Assembly: GCA_019022495.1 (NCBI GenBank)
Contig: JAFEKR010000001.1
Location: forward strand, 2,232,001 to 2,296,000
DNA length: 64,000 bases
Source of the DNA: Epichloe hybrida
Lineage: Eukaryota; Ascomycota; Sordariomycetes; Hypocreales; Clavicipitaceae
Direction of reading: 5' to 3'
Shown: positions 46,175 to 57,278 of the stretch, one piece after another
How positions within the stretch are numbered: position 1 is the first letter of the stretch
Layout of the letters: each line of letters begins with the position of its first letter
Translations under genes and position numbers: made by a program
Notes under the pieces: generated by a model
The model's database searches: none
The model's input: only the letters and a program-made list of their open reading frames with translations
What the model was told of the DNA's origin: nothing

Positions 46175-47062
46175 AGAGCTTCATATGACGTGGAAGGTTG
46201 CCAATAACCGATTACTTGCAAAAAAAAAAAAGGAGATTCCATTCAGTTATTCTCAATAGCTACGACTACGACGAGCTGGACCATGTCAGGACAGCCACGT
46301 CTACGGTTCCTAAGCCGTTGATGATGATGTTCACGTTGAATTTCTCCCTTGCAGATATCATGGGGTTCGGAATTGAACATTGTGGGGGGGGGGGGTGAAC
46401 AAGTACTCTTGGGTATTTAGTAAACAAAGGTGATACTGGGGCGATCAAAGCCCCGCGTATATGTTACCAACTGTCATGTATTCCGTACACGTGCAAATTT
46501 GACAACGTGACGTGTAGTGACCAGAGCTTCCCCACCAAATTTGATAATGAATAGCTCATCCAGCTCGACAATGATCATCGACGCTGGATTTCAGTGACGC
46601 GGGGAACCAAGTCATGACGTACAGACAAGTGGCGACACGACACGACGCGACACGTATACCGTCCCTGTATGTTGTAGTCTGTCAAGGCTGGCTCCCTATA
46701 GCAAGCTAAAGCTAAAGCCGGCATCTATGGATGATGCTCCATCGGCGTGTGTGTTGATAATCACCGTTGAAGAAAAGACCTCCATTAAATTTTTTTATAA
46801 ATAGTGCCTGTCCATCAACGATAGTCACGCCCTTCACATGAACCGCATCGCATCGCATCGCATCGCATCCAAGTCGGCATCATGTGATGACTATCTTGAC
46901 TCGCCCATCATAAGTATAGCTAGTCCAGTTCACGCAAGAACACAAGAATAGACACATTGCCAACCCTTGCAGTGCCATACCATTTTTCCTTTCCTCTGGC
47001 GTTCCCCATCATGGACTCATGTGCTCGTCTTCGAGACTACTCGATGTGGCCCAAATCCCATC
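46175..47062. other. Convergent intergenic DNA between the wall protein and APC8
   Basis: No gene. It contains a G-run (46383-46396) and five GCATC/CATCG pentamer units (46845-46869). Confidence 0.5.
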
Positions 47063-47384
47063 CTAGCTATCTGAGCCGAACATGCCGGCCGCCTCCATCC
47101 TGGACCTCACTTCCCTTACCAGCGCCTTTGCCTCTTCCACCTCGATGCCATCCTGGCATAGTTCCATGGCTAATCTGTTTGCAGTGGTGTAGTCTGATGT
47201 GCGCATGGCGAATCTCGCGAGCCACATGCGTGCTTTGCTCGTCGCCGCCGTCACGCCCGTTCCTTCTGCGGCTCCCGCCCCATCACCGTGGGTCTTGTCC
47301 TCGGGGCCTTGTTGATGGAAATCGTCCGATCCGGCTGGCGAGTCGTTATGGGTCATGACGGATTCACCGAGGCCATGGTTCGCG

Positions 47385-47416
<32 letters not shown>

Positions 47417-49476
47417 AGTGCCTTCTTCCTGCGCGACGCATAGCTCCATGTAGGCTTTTGCCTCTCCCTCTTCACCAAGTTGGTCATACATGGCTGCGAT
47501 TTGGAGCAGAATCTCGGGGTCCATGTGGCCGATGGCGCCTCGCGCGCCGAGGACATCGCCGCCGCTGCCGAAACTGCTTCCTACGTCGTAGTAGGCGTCG
47601 GCTAGGAGGGCCCGTTTCAGGGCTTTGATGCCGTCACGTTCGCAGCCCATTTTCTGGAGACACGAGCCGACGGCCATCCACATTTTACCGTCCCACGGTC
47701 GCAGACCAGCGGCCTTTTTGTAGTACCAGAGGGAGTAGGTGTGCATTTCTAGCATCTCATATGTCTGGCCGAGGCCGTACCAAGCACGATAGTCACGACG
47801 GTTGACGTCGACGGCGCGGCGGTACGATTCAATGGCCGCGTGGGTGTTTTTCAGCTCGACATACTCGTGGCCCATGAGCGTCCAGGCGGATAGGCATGAG
47901 CGATCTAATGTCAGTGCTCGTCTAAAGTACTGGACGGCCTTTTCGTGCATGGATAGTAGGGAGTAGTAGTTTCCAATGACGACGCACGACTCTGGGCGGA
48001 ACTTGTCGACGCTGGAGCAGAGGTGAGCTACAAAGGCCAGCTTCGGGCGCATGTTTAGCACGTAGAGTATGTTGGAGTAGTGATCTAGCGAGTCCAGGCG
48101 GTGCGGGTGCAGCGATAACAGGCGGCTGAAATGTTGCTCGGCTGCCATGAGGTCTTTGGCGTGGTATGCGAGCAGTGCGTTGCAGGTTAGGAGGAACGAT
48201 GAGGTTGGGAAGATGGACAGGAGCTGCTCAAGAGAGTTGGCCAGATTCGGCGTCTGCTGGTACAGTTCGAGGGAAGTGTGAAGATGGAACATGAACGACA
48301 CAATGTTCTGAGGACAGTGTCGGGCGATTTGATTGAGCTGGTTGGCAAGCCGAGCCAAGCCATTGCCACGAAATTAGTACATGTGCTTTTTTTATATCGT
48401 GCGCGTGTGCCGGGACTTCGCGAGTTTAAAAACAATACCTCTTCGACCCTCGAAATCAAGGATGTCATTTCCAGCCAGCAGCCCCAGTTCATAGGGTATT
48501 TGTGCACGCTTCGGATCAAGTAGCCCATGGCCTGCGCGTCGTTCTTCTCCTTTGCCATGACCATTCCGTATCTATATGGCAGCGTCCCCCCCCCTCCCCA
48601 ACCATGGTCAGCACTCTCTACCATTGAGCTAATGAGGGCGATTCACTTCTCATGACATGAGCCACTGAAATTAGAATCAGTCCGCAAACTCACAAGTATT
48701 CCAGCCATCCCTGGCTTCCCAAAACCTCCTCATCCGCCGTCGTTCTCTCCTTGAACCAAGCGGCCAAGAATCTGCCAACCACAAGAAGCTGCTTGTTCGC
48801 AACAGTCCCTAAATCCTGAGGGCCCATGACCATTTCCGACTCCTCATTCTTGCGCTTCTCACCAGACATGAATTTTGCATAGAGCGCTAGAAACAAGCTC
48901 TTCTGGCTCAGTTTTGGCAACGGTACTGCCGCCGCCACACCAGCGTCCAACAGCCTCTCTCCCTCGGTAGCTTTCGCCTTGCCCTTTGCCTTTGCCCGCT
49001 GCGAAGGTGTCGATGATGGCGTCGCGGCTTCAGAATGCGATGCTAACACGGACGATAAGAGATAGTCGGGGAGGAAGACGGCAGCACATCGATCGAATTC
49101 TTTACAGTCGAAAAGGGACTTGGCAAGTAGGTATTTGCTCATTTCCCTGGCTTCGAGAGCTGCCTCTTCTGGGTCGGCATTGGGCGTGAATATGGGACAT
49201 GTGCGCCTCGTGGAATTTGCGGAAGTGGACTCGTCCTCCTCATTATCGGTCGGCTCGGGGAGGGCGTTGAGGAGTTCGGCGGCCCTGGACGAAGGTGAAC
49301 AAAACGCTGTTGATGCACATTTTCTTGCCTGTAAAAACGCTTGGGGAAGGGGGGGGGGGGGGGTTGTGGAAGAATTACCATTTCGCTGATGAATAGAGGC
49401 ATCGTTCCGACGTCTTGATGACAGCATCCTGGAGAGCATCTCGCAGGTGCGAAACCTCTCGCGCGCTTAACGCCAT
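47063..49476 (-). CDS. APC8: Anaphase-promoting complex subunit Apc8/Cdc23
   Basis: Four exons (49476-49379, 49284-48694, 48571-48439, 48337-47063) give 698 residues. The junctions restore SSAKWAAELLNALP and RVEELNQIARHC, which fixes introns 1 and 3; intron 1 contains an 18-C run on the coding strand. At least nine TPR-like repeats are visible in the C-terminal two thirds, such as VVIGNYYSLLSMHEKAVQYFRRAL, here cut to its core YFRRALTLD, and SAWTLMGHEYVELKNT and AWYGLGQTYEMLE. A run of ten Ala (47387-47417, GCT/GCA repeats) and an acidic insert lie between the last helices. Apc8 is a TPR scaffold of the APC/C ubiquitin ligase that destroys securin and cyclin B in the nucleus. Confidence 0.94.
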
Positions 49477-50161
49477 GCCCGACGGGATATCAGCGTCGAG
49501 TCGAGCTGCCTGCCAGGGAGGGATTTTGTCGCGTCACCATATCAGATAGGCAATCGTGCAGGCTTCCGGACCTGGGCGGAGATGTTGGCAAGAAGTATTG
49601 CGTCGCTCGTAGAAGCTGGGAGAGGGGGAAAGCGCTATCGCGTTCCAGCCAGCACGAAGCTTCTCGTCTCAGCTTGGGAGGTCTATACCGTTTTTTTACT
49701 GTAGATACACTGTGTACGCACTGTATTCATGAGATCAGTTCATCAGCTTGTCAGTGGTCACTTATGCGAAACCAGACCTCGACTACTACAGAAACGAACG
49801 TCACATAACATGATCAAATCAGGCCTTTCTAGTCGTAGCATAATTCATTGCAAACATTATGAAGCACCCGTCATAGATATATAGTTAGTTGAGTGCCCTC
49901 CCGGCCCATCGTCAGTCAAATGAACGCCATCCCGAGCCAATCCAGCTAAAAATTCATCCTGCTTTTCCTCCAGTTTCCAAAGTGTGCCACCTGGGAATCG
50001 GGTATCTCCAAGTTAGAGCACAAACACTCCTCGCGTTGTCCTTAACGCCGACTCTTCGCCGTCGCTGTCCTTTGCCTCGTCCTGTCCTTTCCTGTCTTAT
50101 ACGCCTCACTCGATACATTACAGTGTCATATCATCTATATGACCATGACTAGATTAGTAGT
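49477..50161. other. Intergenic DNA between APC8 and the RA-PH protein
   Basis: No gene supported. It holds the APC8 promoter and the 3' flank of the minus-strand adaptor gene. Confidence 0.5.
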
Positions 50162-52012
50162 TCATCGTGCCCTGTTCACTAGAGGTTCAGGGGGGCTTCT
50201 CGACGGCGGCCGAGAAGGCGCCTCGGCAAGATGCGGGCGACGCATAGGCATTGGCGGTACAGGGTGATGCTTGTGAGCATCAAAGGGGAAATTCCGTCTC
50301 TGCGAAGCACTGGATTTGCTTCGTTGGCGCTGAGGGCCTTTGCCTGGAGGAGGAGGAGGATACTGAGTCGGCGGTGGAGAAGCCGCGCCAGCAAGCCCGC
50401 CACCGCTGTTAGAAGGCGACAGGCCATGGCGACCAGAGTTTCGTCTCACAGCGGCGTCCCGAGAGTCTCTTGTTGCACCTCCCATTGCGAGGTTGATGAG
50501 CGGTTGGCCCGGCGCTTGTCTCACGCCTGGATTGTGGAAGCGGGGCGGCTCGGGGAAGTCCTTTGTGAAATTCAGCAGCGGAGTGGGATGTCTGTCACGA
50601 CGAGGCACGCCACTCGCGATGGCGGCGGCGGTGGTGGTGGTGGAGGAGGAGGATGTGGGCGTGTCGGCAGTCATTGGTCTCCGTTGTTGCTGCTGCATGT
50701 ATCGAATACGAGCTGAGTGCTCCGCAGCAGAGGGGAACCACGATTTCGGGCCATCTTTCTTCTCTTCCTGCTCAGCGTGCTCAGCGTGCTCAGCGTGCTT
50801 CTTCTTCGAGGTTCCGGATGAATCTAATGAAGACTGAGTTATGCCTCCGTTGAGCAGTGACGGTGTTTCGGTGAAAGGCCCGTCGACGAGTCTGGACGAG
50901 GAGCATAGTTTGGCGCCCGTTGTGGAAAGTGTCGCTTCAGTTTGTTTGCGTTTCTCATACGTGTCACCAAGAAGGCCGCCAACAGAGAACTCGGGCTCCT
51001 CCTCGCTGACGGTCTTGGGGATCTCTGGGGCGGCTGCAGCGTGCTTCACTCTCACGGAGCCTTTGGATCGAATGGGAAGCAACTTTTGCGTGGCTGTCTT
51101 TTCAATGATGATTTTGCTCATGCGGAACCCGTTGACATCCATGAGAGGCTCATCCGCGGCTTCAGCAGCACGGTCCGAGACCTTGGTACCCGCGCCATGG
51201 CCGTTCCTGGCGGTGCTGTTCTTGGGACTTGGGCTGTTATGCTTATTGCCAGCAGCATCGAGCACTTGCTGTGGCGATTTTTCCTTCTTGTCCAGAACGA
51301 TCATTCGGTTGACCATGTACCAACTTCGCCAGCCGTGCACCTTTTCATAGAAGAAAGCAGCTTGCTGGGCATCCTCCGTGGAGAAGAAGTGGACGAAATT
51401 CTCTCCATTGGGGAACACGACTGTCTTTTGCTGACTCTTGATGGCATAGCAGAATCTTTTCGGGGGTCTGAGATTGCGACGCATCTCGCTCTCCTTGGGA
51501 GCATAGATGTCGAAATCTGTCAGATGGCAAAGAACGGAACTTTCCTTGTCGGATGGTTGTGCGTTGGCCGACTTGGCAGCATACATTTGGCCATTGTCCA
51601 GGAGCGTCACCCATCGCTTATTCCATTTGCCAGGTTTGGACGAGTGGTACATTTGCACGCAGAAGCCACTGGGCGGCTCTTCGGTGCGGGGGACGGATTC
51701 GATCTCGAGGTCATGGTCGCTCTGGGTAGTGTCGCACGACATGACGAGCAATGAATTTTGCTGATCGCGGTCCCAGGAGTTCATCACGTCACGAATACGT
51801 TCATATCGACGCAGGCGACGCTCCAAGCCGAGAACAAAGTAGCATTCAACAATGACACAAGTTGCCGGCGTCAGGTGATGCCTCGTCGTGTCGGCCGCGG
51901 CTGTGAGGATGTCCATTGGCGAAGTGTCTGCTGTAACTGGCAGGTTTATTGTCGATGAGAAACATCGTACAATGACTCGCTATATTGAGAAGAGGAGAAA
52001 GAGGGTCTGTCA

Positions 52013-52043
<31 letters not shown>

Positions 52044-52621
52044 CACCTTTCCTTCGTTGCCATGAGCGGGCAAGTCCTCCACGTTACAAGAAAGGGCCAG
52101 CATCGATCTACTTACTCGTTCTCCGCCATTGATTGCAGATATGGGTGCATCCATCTGGGGCACAATGCCCTTGCCGCCAGGTTCAATGAAGGCCATTTTG
52201 GCAGATGGATTCGAGGGCGTCAGTGGTTCCTCCAAGCTGCTATCACGACTGTAGTGGCTGAGAGTTGGTGAAAAAATGGCAGACACGACGGTGCTCGGGG
52301 TGCTGGGCTGGCTGCTTGTCCCAGTCAACCGCTTACCTCTCGAGAAAAAGGAAAGTTTCTCGAGAATCTGGCGTTTTGGCTTGGGAGGTGTGACAAGCTG
52401 GGCCTGGAGTCGCGCAAGGTCAAGCTTCTTTTGCTCAGCGAGAATTCGATCGGTTTCGGCCTCAAGGCGGGCGACCTCTGCTGCAAATTGCTCTCCGGCG
52501 CACTTGCTTATGCCGGGACTTTGTTGTTGAATTGAATGCGACTGTTGTTTTGAGATGATGACTCGTGGCTCCCTTGCGAGCTCCGGCTCCGGCTCCGGCT
52601 CTGGCTCTGGCCGTGACGCTG

Positions 52622-52664
<43 letters not shown>

Positions 52665-53429
52665 CTCGGGGTTGAGTCCAGATTCGCCCTTGGCATGGAC
52701 TTTTTCCTCTGCGTCAATCTTCTGGCTGGAGTCGGGCGAGTCCAGAAGCACGTCTTGTTGTTGTATTGGTGATCTGTGACTTCCCTGTCCCTGCCCGCGG
52801 TGGGGTTTGTATGTCATTGACGGACCCGCTGCGGCGGCGGCGGCGGCGGCAGCAGCAGCAGGAGCAGCACCAGAGCCAGCACCAGAGCCAGGGCCAGGGC
52901 GGCCAGGACCAGGACCAGGACCAGGACCAGCAGCCCTGTTCTTGGCCCCTCGACACTTCGGGGCGTCGGCCCTGCTAACCGACCTGCTGATGCCAGACAG
53001 CGATTTCCACGGCGGATGCTCGGGATGGAAACTCGGAGATTTTAAGTTCTCCAAGATCTTGAGTTTCGATTGAGCCGCAACGTTGATCGGCTTAGGACAC
53101 AACACCTCTGTGCGCCTGGGAAGAGGCGGCACCGGCGGCACCGGCGGCACCGGCGGCGTGGCAACAGACCCCCCGTGCTGCCTCAGGACATGACGGAAGC
53201 TCGACACGCTCTTGGACCGCGACGGCGGTGAACCAGAGCTGCTTTGCGTAGGGCCAGCTGAGGAATAGTGGTTCCGAGCACTGCGGCCGTCATCTCGGAA
53301 GATGTCGAAATCCCGTGGCGATGACACGCTCTTTCCGCGAAGTGTGCGATAGCGAGAGAAGCTGTGTGGAGGTGGAGGGGGGACTGCGTCGATCGGACCA
53401 AATGCCCTTGCCATGGCATCGTGGGCCAT
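50162..53429 (-). CDS. RA and PH domain adaptor protein (fungal MRL/RIAM-like architecture)
   Basis: Two exons (53429-52116 and 51979-50162) give 1043 residues. The junction restores GGER-RVIVRCFSSTINLPV, as in other fungal members. Residues 1-330 are disordered: Pro-rich tracts, an Ala run, Pro-Gly repeats and an array of Glu-Pro dipeptides. A coiled segment (EVARLEAETDRILAEQ) follows near 345. An RA-like domain lies around 436-515, ending with GLERRLRRYERIRDVMNSW, and a PH domain around 543-655 (GKWNKRWVTLLDNGQMY at the start, GWRSWYMVN at the end). The Pro-rich tail carries PPPP runs. This order resembles MRL proteins (MIG-10/RIAM/lamellipodin), which link Ras-type GTPases and phosphoinositides to actin at the plasma membrane. 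By analogy it may act in polarised growth. The upstream in-frame extension has only non-ATG starts. Confidence 0.85.
52562..52668 (-). repeat. Glu-Pro dipeptide-coding repeat in the RA-PH gene
   Basis: Tandem GGCTCT/GGCTCC units (plus strand) encode alternating Glu and Pro on the minus strand, interrupted once by a short Ala-Ser-Arg spacer. The near-perfect unit makes length variation between strains likely. Confidence 0.85.
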
Positions 53430-55229
53430 CTTCTTCGGTTGAATTGAGCTCCTGTAATGAGTGACGTTGCGTCCGATGCAATACCTGCGTGGATTGGATA
53501 GTTTCGATCGGGAAGACGATCCGCCCGGCCCAATCAATGAGGCTGAACCTCGAATGGGAAACTCGTCGTGTGTAAATGTATTGAAAATTGCCGCCAAGAT
53601 AATCCGTGTTTGCAACGAGTTGTGATCCTCGGTATCAATAACCTTATATGTCCAACAGTACAGAGTCCTTTCCAAGAGGCTGGAACAAAAATAAATAAAA
53701 TAGGAAGCGAGCGTGGTAATGTCGACAGGGGGTAGCGAGCGAAGAGTCAAATTACATGACGAGTTCCTGGTATAATTAACACGTTCCCAGTAAAAGAGCG
53801 TGTGAGGTCGTGAGTAGCGAGAACAAAACTGCCAAGTTTAGAGTTGAAAAAACGACATCATGCACGAGAAGTGGATGAGGCAGGAAGATGGGTGAGCATC
53901 CGGGAGCAAAGAGGATATGTGATGGGAGAAGAGGGGGGGTGGGCAGAGGTTGCATTCGCGAGGACGAGATCTAGAGAAGAAACAACTTGAAGAGATGCTA
54001 TGCCTCCCAATCTGGACATGATGGTATTTTGCGTGTCGAGTACTGGGACATGCCATTGTTGATGCATGGAGTGTCTTTCCTCTGTTCAATGTCATCGCGC
54101 TAGTCATGCTCAATATTTCTTTTTTCCCGAACGTGATGGTAACAATGTGCATGCATCGCCGAGCACTGCAATACGTTTTTCTTCGCCTTGCATGCCTTAA
54201 CGCGTCGTTCTGCTTTGTGTGTCTCATCCGCTCGTGTTTGGAGGTTTCATTCCAGCACAAAGTCTTTGACCAGACTCTGCATGTCTCGGCGCCCAAAACT
54301 GCCCAATCTCCGTCACGGATTCCACGTCGTGTCTCGTTCTTGAAAACAAAATAAAAAAAGAAGGGAAAATCGTTAGGCCATGCCGAGGTGTCGCTCAAAC
54401 CCTCACAGGTGTCATCCGGGCTGGTACCTGACACGCAGGGACAGCGCTGTTAGTTGTTCTCGTATTCTATGAGCCACAACCGGGTCTTCGAGCAATTCGG
54501 CCTCACGCCGAGGAAACACCGCATTCTCATGTGCTCAATGAGGCTGGTTGGCGAGCTGACAGGTTGCACTGCACCTCAACCTCTCGTCGTATGCGCTTGC
54601 ATCCAAGCAAGTCTGTATGCAGCCAGGGCGCCCTGAAAGAGCAATGCCGGCAGATTGAGATCCGACCGATAATCGAGATTGGCAATACGACATCGTTACT
54701 CCATAACGAGCTGCCTTGCATCACCACGAGATGAATTAATCCACGACAGCCATCGAGACCGCCGACCGACAGAGTTGCATGCCGTTGCCCGTGGTGAACC
54801 CAAGGTAATCCGATCAGCTCACGGGAACGGCAATCGGTGAGAGAGAAAATCGAAGTGAAAAGGGATAATTTGCCGCGATTGACGCTATTGCTTCGTTGAA
54901 TTGCTTATCTTTCCTTTGCGTTGCGTGAATGTGCGAATGCTGTCCTTTCTTTCTGCACAATTACTCGTTCCTGATATTTCCCAACTTCCCAAGTATCATG
55001 GTGGTGCGCTCCGATTTCTGCATCTTGCTTCTTTCGAAAAGCGGCGCTGGTCCCGCCCCCCCCCCCCCCCATCTTGAGTCCGCAAGGGAGAAAGTATTAT
55101 TTTGGTACAAAGTACGGAGCACTTGAGAAGAATTCTACGCGTTCCCCATCTGCCCATAATAGTGTAAATCAGGTCCATGTTCACCTGGAATTTGACCGAG
55201 ACAGAGTTCTCAATTTCGCTCTGTTTAAC
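53430..55229. other. Intergenic DNA between the RA-PH gene and the reductase gene
   Basis: No supported gene. In-frame codons upstream of the RA-PH start (to about 53750) are open but lack an ATG. A C-run (55057-55071) lies at the right. Long frames on either strand have no family features. Confidence 0.45.
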
Positions 55230-56546
55230 CTATTGGCTGAAAGCCCGCACCTCTCGGCGCCACCAATCAGTAAAATCGGAGGTGGAAACGTCAATACCAA
55301 GCTTCCTGAGTGCAGAGCTACTGAGATGGCAGTCGTATGGCCTCTGCACCGTGGCGTTGGGATCATTGCCCTGAGTATTCGCCTCTATTTTGGCAACATC
55401 TAGTCCCATAATCTTTCCAAATAACTGACAGATTTCATACTTGGTCATCTTGTCTTCACTTGAGAACTGCAGAATCCAGGGTAGTTCTTTGCGGTCACTT
55501 GCTGCATCTGCGTCAAGATATTTGGCCGCGACGTCTGGTTAGCCGTGGAGTTAGTGGATTATCCTTCACATGGAATCGAGGGATGGCTTTCTAGCGCGAG
55601 GCTTGAAGAAAAGACCAGACCGTACTAGCCTCGACTTCGAGGGACCGACCCCGACGCGTTGTCAAAACATTAAAAATCCTAGGGAATGAATGCCATTGTT
55701 CACGCTTGCATGTGAGACATACCTCGACAAACGCGACCAACGTCCTCAGTGTTGGTAGGGTAGCGAATGGCCCAGTGGTCCATCTTAATCTTTGTGCCCT
55801 CGGTCTGAGCCTTCCAGACCGAATCCATCAATACGTTGACGGCGCTCTCGGCAGGTGTTTCTGCATGGCCATACAAAACAGGAACTCGCAGAACGACTGC
55901 CGATCCGACTTTACCTAGCTTCTTGGCGACATCCAGGACGGCAATTTCTCCATCAAGTTTGGTCTGGCCGTACAAATTGGTGGGTTTGGGCTCTGCATCA
56001 GCTTCATACGGTGCATCTCCAGGCGTGCCTGAGAACACGTAGTCCGTGGAGATATAAATGAGGAGAGCATCCCTCGAGAGTGCCAATTGTGCAAGTCGCT
56101 GGCTTGCTGCGATGTTCAAGGCTCGAGCAGCATCTGGATCTTTGTCCACTTTGTCGGGGAATCTTTGGGCCGCCGCTAAAACAGTGATTAGACACTCACA
56201 CAGCACATGTTCATGTACGGCAGGGGTTTGCCGGTGCCAGAAGCAACGTACAATGGACAATGACCTGAGGTCTGCATTTCGGGTGCACAAGCGTCACATT
56301 AGTGTCAAGATCAACGCAATGCTGATAATGTCGGAGAGCGTACCGTGTCTCGTCCAGAATCTTACTGAGCTCCGTAACGTCCTCGTTTTCGAGATTCAGC
56401 TTCAGCACGTCGACGCCGTCAGCTCGGGAATGTCCTGTGCCCTTGACAGTCCAGCCTGGACTTTGACGAAAGGCAGCTGTGATCTCCCGACCAAGCAGGC
56501 CCGTGGCACCCGTGACCAGCGCTGTCCGTTTAGAGATCGGTGTCAT
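55230..56546 (-). CDS. MAT2B/RmlD-like NAD(P)-dependent short-chain reductase
   Basis: Four exons (56546-56344, 56271-56252, 56175-55723, 55534-55230) give 326 residues; exon 2 is only 20 nt. The Rossmann fold starts with ALVTGATGLLGRE, the GxxGxxG nucleotide-binding motif. QVIVHSAAQRFPDKVDKDP follows, then LIYISTDYVFSG and the catalytic Tyr-Lys pair in NLYGQTKLDGE. The C-terminal part has DHWAIRYPTNTEDVGRVCR and QFSSEDKMTKYEIC. This is the extended-SDR group of dTDP-4-dehydrorhamnose reductase and of MAT2B, the regulatory beta subunit of methionine adenosyltransferase. Which role applies in this fungus is not known to me: a NADP-binding regulator of S-adenosylmethionine synthesis and a nucleotide-sugar reductase are both possible. 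The junctions rebuild Arg, Ser and Asp codons. Confidence 0.9.
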
Positions 56547-57278
56547 GTTGTGTTGTGAGTGATGTGTCGGTGATGGAGTCCCAACTCACGGGAATGCGAA
56601 TCGTATCGGCGTGAACATGGATTTCAACTGCGAAGGTTATTAGTGGGCCTTGTTGCTTAGGAAGGAGGGCCACACGTACTAATTGCTTGCATGGAGGGGT
56701 AGCTTGGATTTGGATTTGTCGATTTGCTTCGCGTCGGAGCCGATGAGACTTGACAAGAAGAATTGTTAGCTTGTGCACGATGGGTTCAAGGAAGCATGTT
56801 CTCAATGGAAGCAGCTTCCAATGATGCTTAAATTTGTGCCTGAATCCTTATTACCCTGATTACCGCGCAACTATAATACCCAAGTAAGTAATGGCGCATC
56901 TGGGTAACAAAAATAAAAAGCCGTGATTCCAACCAAACACGTTCTCGGGCAAGTTGCAGGCACAGCCCTGCCCACCATATCCGCAACAGAAATCGACGAC
57001 AACAGTACAGCAAGAGAGTAAACAAGAATCATCACTAGAAGGTTAATTTGCATCAAAGACGGGAGGGGGGGGGGGGTTTTCAGGTTTTCAAGAACCAAAA
57101 TCCAAGACCAATTCCCATGCAGGGTAAGCCCACCGAGGAGCAACAGCCCCACAAAATTTATCTACAATCAATCAACCAGATAATATCAAGCTCCAACGTT
57201 CATGCCCTTTTCCCCTTCGTTCCAAAACTTCCACACTCACCATCTCCCCCATCCCCCAGCCTTTTCAGCCTTTCAGCC
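56547..57278. other. Divergent region between the reductase gene and MFAP1
   Basis: No gene supported. A G-run (57064-57076) lies near 57070, and pyrimidine-rich DNA precedes the MFAP1 start codon. Confidence 0.5.

Noticed and set aside
53430..53750. N-terminal extension of the RA-PH protein
   Set aside because: The frame is open but begins at TTG, and its text is not like a conserved N-terminus. The ATG at 53429 is preferred.
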